From contig NZ_JABKKG010000002.1 of assembly GCF_013166595.1 (NCBI RefSeq), positions 124,001-188,000 of the forward strand: a stretch of 64,000 nucleotides of DNA, read 5' to 3'. The notes beneath the pieces were generated by a model. It searched no databases. It had not been told where the DNA came from and saw nothing but the letters and a program-made list of their open reading frames with translations. The position numbers were made by a program, and so were the translations under genes. This stretch comes from Palleniella intestinalis. Lineage in GTDB: Bacteria > Bacteroidota > Bacteroidia > Bacteroidales > Bacteroidaceae. How positions within the stretch are numbered: position 1 is the stretch's first letter; each line of letters begins with the position of its first letter. This document shows, in pieces, positions 58,669 to 64,000 of this stretch.

Positions 58669-59859
58669 ATGGCACCGGCTGACTATAAAGTTAAGTTCAA
58701 AGAACTTAAATCGCGTGTTGGTATTGATGATGTCGCCTATTCGCTCGGCTACCGCCTCGACCGCAAGGCAGGTGTGGGCCGGTACATCGAGCTTGTGCTG
58801 GGCGAGGGACGCGACAAGCGCGACACAATCATCGTCAGCAACCGCCGCGACAAGGCTTCGCAGACTTTCTTCCGGCGTGACGGCTCAAAGGGCGACGTGG
58901 TGTCGTTCATACGCGAGAATCTTTCATCTTTCAATGTTATCGGGCTTACCGAATGGCAGAAGATAGCGAAAGTGATGGCGCAGTTCGCCAATATGCCGGA
59001 GCCGGATTATGACCGCGACAGGGATTATGTACGCTCGGCATCCGCGCCTCAGGTGTTCGACCCTTCGCGCTACCGTGTCAAGGAACTGGACGCGGCCAAT
59101 ATCCCCCGGCTGTTCGCACAGCGCGGACTGTCGGCAGATACGGTCAAGGCTCTCGCCCCGTTCATTTCCCTTGTGTCTGACAGACGCAACGAGAATTTCA
59201 ACGGCTACAATATTGGCTTCCCCTACACGGAAGCCGGGAGTGACAAGACTGTGGGATATGAGATCCGCGGCGTGAGCGGTTACAAGTCAAAGGCCGCCGG
59301 CACCAATTCCTCCACGGCGGCGTGGGTGGCCGACCTGTCGCACGGCAACAACGGTCTCGTGCGTCATGTGTTCTTTTGTGAATCCGCCTTTGACGCTATG
59401 GCTTTTTTCCAGCTGAACCGGCCCCGGTTAGGCGAGGATATCGCCCTTGTCTCCCTCGGCGGCACGTTCTCCGACCGTCAGGTACTGGGCGTGATGGAGC
59501 GTTTTCCAAACGCCCGTGCCTACGACTGCTTCGACAACGACCTTGCCGGACGCATCAACGGACTCCGCCTCATGGCTCTTGTCGAGGACATTCCACTCAA
59601 AATCACCAAGACACCGGAGGGCTTGATGGTGGAGGCCAAAGGCAAGAGTTTTCCGGTGTCACCCGACCGCTCCGCCTACACTCAGTTTGAGCCGCATATC
59701 TCCGTGCGTTACCGCATGGGGCAGTGGCAGCCTCCTAAGGACTTCAAGGACTGGAACGACTGCCTGTTGGGTAAACGCTCATCAATCAAGATACTCCCTA
59801 CCAAACATGACCGTGACGATAACCTCGCCGAGCAACGCGCTTCCGGCTTAAAAATATGA
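58669..59859 (+). CDS. Toprim-domain primase-like protein (TraP-like)
   Basis: About 396 residues from ATG 58669, 4 bp after the ardC stop; the longer frame would overlap ardC. An N-terminal DUF3991-like part (GIDDVAYSLGYRLDR, SKGDVVSFIREN) leads to a Toprim domain with the glutamate in VFFCESAFDAMAFF and the DxD in AYDCFDNDLAGR. It may prime synthesis on the transferred strand. Confidence 0.85.
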   Translation: MAPADYKVKFKELKSRVGIDDVAYSLGYRLDRKAGVGRYIELVLGEGRDKRDTIIVSNRRDKASQTFFRRDGSKGDVVSFIRENLSSFNVIGLTEWQKIAKVMAQFANMPEPDYDRDRDYVRSASAPQVFDPSRYRVKELDAANIPRLFAQRGLSADTVKALAPFISLVSDRRNENFNGYNIGFPYTEAGSDKTVGYEIRGVSGYKSKAAGTNSSTAAWVADLSHGNNGLVRHVFFCESAFDAMAFFQLNRPRLGEDIALVSLGGTFSDRQVLGVMERFPNARAYDCFDNDLAGRINGLRLMALVEDIPLKITKTPEGLMVEAKGKSFPVSPDRSAYTQFEPHISVRYRMGQWQPPKDFKDWNDCLLGKRSSIKILPTKHDRDDNLAEQRASGLKI

Positions 59860-59866
59860 CTGACCG

Positions 59867-60640
59867 ATGAAGACTATCAAACCGAAAACAGCCCTGCTCG
59901 CACTATCCCTCCTTGTCATTCCTGGAGCGGACATGATGGCGCAACAGACCGACCCGACGCTCACGGCGGCGGTGATAGCGCAGACTGTGGAGCTTAACAA
60001 TATCCACAAGAAGCGTAAGTCAACCCAGGAGAAGATCATTGCGGCTGAAGCCGCCGTGACAGTAGCCCTCGACCGCGTTCACTCCGTGGAGAACAAGATG
60101 CTTGAGTATCTTTCCAACGCCCAGGGTGCCATGCAGAATCTCTACCAGATAAAGCGTGCCGGTGAACTGGTGCTTACGGAGATACCCAAGAACTGTGATC
60201 TGTTGCGTAAATCGGTACCGGGGCATCTTAAAGGCACGGCCATAGCGGTGCTGGTGTCCGATGAGCTGACTGACGCGGCAACCCAGATGGCTGCGCTCTA
60301 TCCTTTCATGAAACAGCTTGTTACCTCCGGAAGTTACACGGCGACCGGTGCAGACGGCAACAAGGAGTCATCGACCCTTGGGTCGCTCTCGGAGGAACGG
60401 AGAGAGAACCACAAGGTGAACCTGCTCAACTCTGCCGAGCGGTACTATGTGGCAAACGAGGTGGTGACACGTCTGGAGACAATCAACACCGACCTGTGGC
60501 TGCTGGCGTGGCAGATACGCACTCTCTCATGGAACGACCTGTGGTTCTCGCTCGACCCCGACGGCTGGGCCTCGGTGATGTCGGGAAAGGCTATCGCGGA
60601 GACCCTTGTGTGGGAGTGGAACACGATAAAATACAGATAA
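59867..60640 (+). CDS. Secreted helical conjugation protein, copy 2 (paralogue of 42560)
   Basis: 257 residues, signal peptide (LLALSLLVIPGADMMAQ), coiled-coil-rich body. The last ~75 residues match copy 1 position by position: VANEVVTRLETI, WNDLWFSLDPDGWASVM, and VWEWNTIKY against VANRIYTDLLEI, KDDLFFAIDPEGWANM, and LNWNGLRI. Duplication of a channel component within one element is unusual; one copy may serve a surface or exclusion role. Confidence 0.7.
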   Translation: MKTIKPKTALLALSLLVIPGADMMAQQTDPTLTAAVIAQTVELNNIHKKRKSTQEKIIAAEAAVTVALDRVHSVENKMLEYLSNAQGAMQNLYQIKRAGELVLTEIPKNCDLLRKSVPGHLKGTAIAVLVSDELTDAATQMAALYPFMKQLVTSGSYTATGADGNKESSTLGSLSEERRENHKVNLLNSAERYYVANEVVTRLETINTDLWLLAWQIRTLSWNDLWFSLDPDGWASVMSGKAIAETLVWEWNTIKYR

Positions 60641-60665
60641 ACGAACTATCAACAACATTTTTTAC

Positions 60666-61211
60666 ATGGATACAGAAACAAAGATTATCGGCCGTTGCCC
60701 TGTGTGCGGCGGCAATGTGGTGAAGACCTGCAAGGGCTACCGCTGTGAGAACAACACCGGGGAGGACGGCAAGTGCGGACTCTTCATCAACGGTGTTATC
60801 GGCAACCGCAAGATGGCGGATGCCGAGGTCGCGGAACTGCTGGAGAAGCGTAGCATACTGCTCGACGGCTTCGCCACAAAGGAGTGGAAGACTTTTCCGA
60901 CCGTGCTTGTCATGGCGGCTGACGGCTCTATCAATATGGAGTCGGTGGTGGCACGCTGCCCCCGTTGCGGCGGCGAGATCCGCGTGGGCGCAAAGGCGTT
61001 CAACTGCTCGAACTATCATCAGGAGGGCGATCCCTGCGGTTTCGTGATATGGCGCAACATAGGCGGCCACTTGATGACTCTCGATGACGTGAGCGAGATA
61101 TGCGCCGACGGCGTTACCTCGCATGAAGTGGAAATGTACGGTGAGAACGGCGCGGTATATCGCCGTAAACTCGGTCTGTCTCCCGACAAACTAAAGGTAA
61201 TAAAGGTATGA
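60666..61211 (+). CDS. Tandem zinc-ribbon protein (topoisomerase C-terminal type)
   Basis: 181 residues holding two similar C4 modules: CPVCGGNVVKTCKGYRC...CGLFI (about 11-45) and CPRCGGEIRVGAKAFNC...CGFVIW (about 99-130). These are like the DNA-binding fingers at the end of topoisomerase III/I, here without the enzyme. Likely a single-strand DNA-binding helper. Overlaps the next gene by 4 nt. Confidence 0.75.
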   Translation: MDTETKIIGRCPVCGGNVVKTCKGYRCENNTGEDGKCGLFINGVIGNRKMADAEVAELLEKRSILLDGFATKEWKTFPTVLVMAADGSINMESVVARCPRCGGEIRVGAKAFNCSNYHQEGDPCGFVIWRNIGGHLMTLDDVSEICADGVTSHEVEMYGENGAVYRRKLGLSPDKLKVIKV

Positions 61212-61747
61212 GGCCGGGAATGAAACTCGCGGTGCTTGTGGCATCCTGCATCATCATGTGGGGAGGGATAGCCCTCCTGTTCCATTTCTGCAACCGTCCT
61301 GACAAGCGGGCCGCAGGCGTGGCCGAGACTGCCCTGTATGCTTCGGTTGACAATCCGGAATCTGTGAAGATTGTTGCCATCAGCGAACCTGACAGCGTTT
61401 TCGGACGCAATTATGTCAATGATGATGAGAAAATGGCTATCGCCGTGTCGATGATGAAGGTCAACGAGAGGGTGATGGCGCAGACCGACGGACTGCGAGA
61501 CCTTGACTTCGAGGACAGTGCGGTCACGGAGCTTGTCAACCGCCAGATGTCGGCGATGGGCGCGCTCCGCTCCATTGCGGGCTTCGAGGCCCCCGATGCA
61601 CCGAAAAAGCCTTTCTCCGGATGGAAAGTGAAGATTGAGTACGAGGCCGTGTCGGAAAGCGGATCTCCATACCGGTCGGAATACTGGTTCATCCTCGACC
61701 GCGATGCCCGGTGTGTCGTCAATTCCTTTGAGATACCACTTCTATAA
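61208..61747 (+). CDS. Membrane-anchored ICE protein of unknown function
   Basis: 179 residues: an N-terminal membrane segment (LAVLVASCIIMWGGIALLFHFC) and a soluble domain ending in beta strands (WKVKIEYEAVSESGSPYRSEYWFILD). Not recognised. ATGA coupling to the zinc-ribbon gene. Confidence 0.65.
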   Translation: MRPGMKLAVLVASCIIMWGGIALLFHFCNRPDKRAAGVAETALYASVDNPESVKIVAISEPDSVFGRNYVNDDEKMAIAVSMMKVNERVMAQTDGLRDLDFEDSAVTELVNRQMSAMGALRSIAGFEAPDAPKKPFSGWKVKIEYEAVSESGSPYRSEYWFILDRDARCVVNSFEIPLL

Positions 61748-61781
61748 TCATTATTCCCCAACTCTAAAAACGATTGATACA

Positions 61782-61967
61782 ATGAAAGAAATTATAGATC
61801 AGATCCAGACCCTCGCCGCTTCCTTCCTGAAAGATGCCACCGCGCAGCTCGACAAGGGCAACAAGGCCGCTGGGCTTCGCGCCAGGCGTGCATCCCTCGA
61901 TATGGAGCCGTTGTTAAAACGCTTCCGCAAGCTGTCGCTGGAAGCCGCCAACAACAAGGCTGAATAA
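61782..61967 (+). CDS. Histone H1-like (Hc1-type) small DNA-binding protein
   Basis: 61 residues from ATG 61782. MKEIIDQIQTLAASFLKDA and GNKAAGLRARRASLDMEPLLKRFRKLS match the Hc1-like proteins that many Bacteroidetes encode on mobile elements. It would coat or bend DNA. The longer frame upstream overlaps the previous gene in another register and is not used. Confidence 0.8.
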   Translation: MKEIIDQIQTLAASFLKDATAQLDKGNKAAGLRARRASLDMEPLLKRFRKLSLEAANNKAE

Positions 61968-62049
61968 TCCGCTCTCGATAGGACAATTTCTTTGCTGTCA
62001 AAAACCGGGACTCCCTGTGCGTGAGCATGGGGAGTTCTATTTTTCTATG

Positions 62050-63054
62050 CTAATTTTTTGTTGCATATAATATGATACAAAACGAATACAAATAAAGAAG
62101 AATTACTATCCCCCAACTTATTATCTTAAATTTACGCTTATTCATAATTGGTAGGCTCATATATTCAGCCTCATATCGTAGTTCTTTTTTATCGCTGCGG
62201 TTTATCAAAAGGATAAAAAAGCGAACTATATATAACGCTACTATTATCCAAGCTAAATTATAACTGTCAAATAAATAAAGTGAAGATGTTATTAATGCGA
62301 GTAATATAGAACCTTCAAAAATTCCACCAATACGCGGATTATACAGTTTATTATTGTTGCTAACATTAAAGCCCATGCTCATAACAGCAAAAGTCTTTGT
62401 TTTGGCGATTAAGTTCATCAAATTATGTATGCTCCTGCCTATATTGTTGAAGAACCCATCTCGCTTGCACCATCTTCGGATGTATGTATAACTATCTTCA
62501 AACAGCCCACTTCGGAACTCACATCTGAGTCTGTTTTGCCGTGCTTCTTTGATGATTGACAACACTTCTTGATTGTTTCCTGAATGTATAAGAGTCATCA
62601 GATATAGTAAGCGGTCAGGGTCGTGGTACATCATGCTTTCATCCGGAACGAATGAATCAGCATCAGGATTAAGCAATAAGAAACGTTCTATTTCAGTATT
62701 CGCTTCATTAAAAACGCGCTCATAAAACTGGCGAATATCAATATTGTCAAAATCACGTCTATCTTCAAAAACAGCAATGTCTGTCAATACTTGACCTGAT
62801 AAAGCATATGCGCCTTTACCACGCAGACTCAGCGGCTCGCTTATATTTTCATTCGCTTCCCATATTTCCCACCAAAGATCATCGGCGTACATAGGCTTTA
62901 CCTCAAGCCTTGCCTCTTCAAGACTAAAATACAAGCAGAAAAAATATCCATTCTCAACTTTGAAATTGATATAGGAACTCTGGCGGAAGCCATGTTCACG
63001 GCCTACGTCACGTCTTGTAGTATCAAGCATCTTTTGTAGTTCCTTACTTGTCAT
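62050..63054 (-). CDS. Protein of unknown function with C-terminal membrane segments
   Basis: 334 residues. The first ~210 are soluble and helical (YRRDVGREHGF-like start, FNEANTEIERFLLLNPDADSF). The last third has three to four hydrophobic segments. AT-rich and opposite to the tra genes, so probably cargo. It follows 63058-63291 by 3 bp in one minus-strand operon. No family recognised. Confidence 0.65.
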   Translation of the reverse strand: MTSKELQKMLDTTRRDVGREHGFRQSSYINFKVENGYFFCLYFSLEEARLEVKPMYADDLWWEIWEANENISEPLSLRGKGAYALSGQVLTDIAVFEDRRDFDNIDIRQFYERVFNEANTEIERFLLLNPDADSFVPDESMMYHDPDRLLYLMTLIHSGNNQEVLSIIKEARQNRLRCEFRSGLFEDSYTYIRRWCKRDGFFNNIGRSIHNLMNLIAKTKTFAVMSMGFNVSNNNKLYNPRIGGIFEGSILLALITSSLYLFDSYNLAWIIVALYIVRFFILLINRSDKKELRYEAEYMSLPIMNKRKFKIISWGIVILLYLYSFCIILYATKN

Positions 63055-63057
63055 TTC

Positions 63058-63291
63058 TCAACCTAAATATTTAACCGTCAATATAATCAAGATAGCAATA
63101 ACAACCAGGCCCAAGCAGCCATTGGCAAAAGCGTTATCGTTATATGCAAGAGGATCCTTTTTATCGCTGTTGCATAGCTTTTTATACGACACATCTTTTC
63201 TGCGACAAATAATCCGCAGAAAGAAATATCGCATCCCGGCACCTATATGTCGTGCTATCGCACTGATTATCGACTGCATAATTTCTTCCAT
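63058..63291 (-). CDS. Small membrane protein of the right-hand cluster
   Basis: 77 residues with a basic middle (RIICRRKDVSYKK) and a C-terminal membrane segment (GCLGLVVIAILIILTVKYL). Its ATG overlaps the TAA of the broken upstream gene (TAATG). Confidence 0.6.
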   Translation of the reverse strand: MEEIMQSIISAIARHIGAGMRYFFLRIICRRKDVSYKKLCNSDKKDPLAYNDNAFANGCLGLVVIAILIILTVKYLG

Positions 63292-63901
63292 TATCTGACT
63301 CCGAGTTTAATTAGTAAAATTGTAAGGGCTACACCTATCAACGCCGGAATCAGGCTGTTTTCCCACAATATTCTATTTCGTATCTTTCTATTCTCATTAT
63401 ATTTTGCCCTGTTCAACAAACATTTTCCATCGCTACTTTCCTCAATAGCACTTATATACTCATATTTTTTTTCCGGTTAAGTCGTTTAATCGTATAAAAG
63501 CTGCCTTATCATGTTCATGCTCAAGAACAAGATAACGATATGACATAATACCACGCGCCATCATCCATTCAAAATAGAACCCTTGAATTTTATCCCCATG
63601 AATAAAACTTATAATCATCAATCCAAAGTGATGAATTGTTTGACAATGTAACTCGACGGCAATAATAATGTATTCCATCGTTGCCAATTATCAGTCGATT
63701 CGGATGTTTAACAATGCCCCATATCGGGAAGGCCAAAATCATGATGAAAACCATTATGAAAATAAACAATCCAACAGCTCCCTTATCTCCAAATGGAAAT
63801 GTGTCAAGACTGATCCATAGACATATAAAAGGGCATAGTAATATGCCATAGAAAATATATGCCAGCCAACTATCTTTGAAAATATATCCGTCAGTTTTCA
63901 T
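63291..63901 (-). pseudogene. Membrane protein gene split by two homopolymer frameshifts
   Basis: Three minus-strand frames continue each other. The first runs from ATG 63901 (IFKDSWLAYIFYGILLCPFICLW) to DDYKFYSWG-stop. The second resumes with DKIQGFYFEWMMARGIMSYR and ends DLTGKKI-stop. The third continues KKYEYISAIEESSDG and ends in a membrane segment (LIPALIGVALTILLIKLGV) at TAA 63291. Removing one G from the GGGG at 63594-63597 and one A from the A8 at 63465-63472 joins all three into one protein of about 203 residues. It is either decayed, a sequencing artefact, or corrected by slippage. Confidence 0.7.
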
Positions 63902-63914
63902 TGTCTTAAGGTAT

Positions 63915-64000
63915 TTAAGATAATAATTTGACCATTTGGCTTTTCAGTTTCTTATATCTGGAGTAGAAGCCAAAACGAATAAATAGGAAAAACACACTTG
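63915..64000 (-). CDS. C-terminal end of a gene entering from the right edge
   Basis: The frame is open from 64000 to a TAA at 63917-63915 and ends with a hydrophobic then basic stretch (FFLFIRFGFYSRYKKLK). It is 13 bp before the broken gene, so it may be the same operon. Too short to identify. Confidence 0.4.
   Translation of the reverse strand, partial: SVFFLFIRFGFYSRYKKLKSQMVKLLS

Noticed and set aside
63247..63480. 77-codon plus-strand frame near the right end
   Set aside because: It is antisense to the third fragment of the broken membrane protein gene, which has the better protein-like sequence and TAATG coupling.

Overview
The window looks like a chromosomal segment from a Bacteroidales bacterium, probably Prevotellaceae, Muribaculaceae or a close relative. 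Three things point there: Bacteroidetes-type promoters (TTG, about 20 bp, TAnnTTTGC) recur; the housekeeping set is typical of the order; and the conjugation genes belong to the Bacteroidetes TraA-TraO system. No 16S gene is present, so genus is an inference.

Layout. 1-4.2 kb: the end of lptG, an ECF sigma factor, rarA and an acidic protein of unknown function. 4.3-11.1 kb: a complete histidine utilisation operon (ftcD fusion, hutU, hutH, hutI) taking histidine to glutamate and a C1-folate. 11.2-26.6 kb: a complete type III-A CRISPR-Cas locus. All cas genes are on the minus strand in one tightly packed operon: cas6, cas10, csm2, csm3, csm4, csm5, a Card1/Can2-like CARF nuclease, a CARF-HEPN RNase with an extra C-terminal domain, an SF1 helicase, cas1, a CRISPR-associated primase-polymerase and cas2. 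A leader and a 21-repeat array follow. 26.6-31.8 kb: core genes (M18 peptidase, cdsA, ftsH, rsfS) and tRNA-Gln. From about 31.97 kb to the end: an integrative conjugative element (ICE) cut off by the window edge. It begins at a 16-bp tRNA 3'-end remnant read as an attachment junction. It then carries a 12-bp-periodic repeat array, a candidate oriT, mobilisation genes, a small AT-rich cargo patch, the tra operon, a coupling protein, DNA-processing and antirestriction genes, and a minus-strand membrane-protein cluster that is partly broken. No integrase lies in the window.

How the CRISPR locus should work. Cas6 matures crRNAs and Csm2-5/Cas10 form the surveillance complex. Cas10 keeps the GGDD cyclase motif but its N-terminal HD motif reads HHE, so defence probably depends on cyclic oligoadenylate signalling to two effectors (a PD-(D/E)xK nuclease and a HEPN RNase). 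The adaptation side pairs Cas1 and a long Cas2 with a primase-polymerase and a helicase.

The strongest new observation is in the spacers. Two pairs (3/16 and 10/15) encode the same peptides and differ only at third codon positions, with boundaries within 0-3 nt of each other. Their reading direction makes the predicted crRNA antisense to the target mRNA, as a type III system needs. Functional statements rest on motif recognition by eye; no database search was possible.
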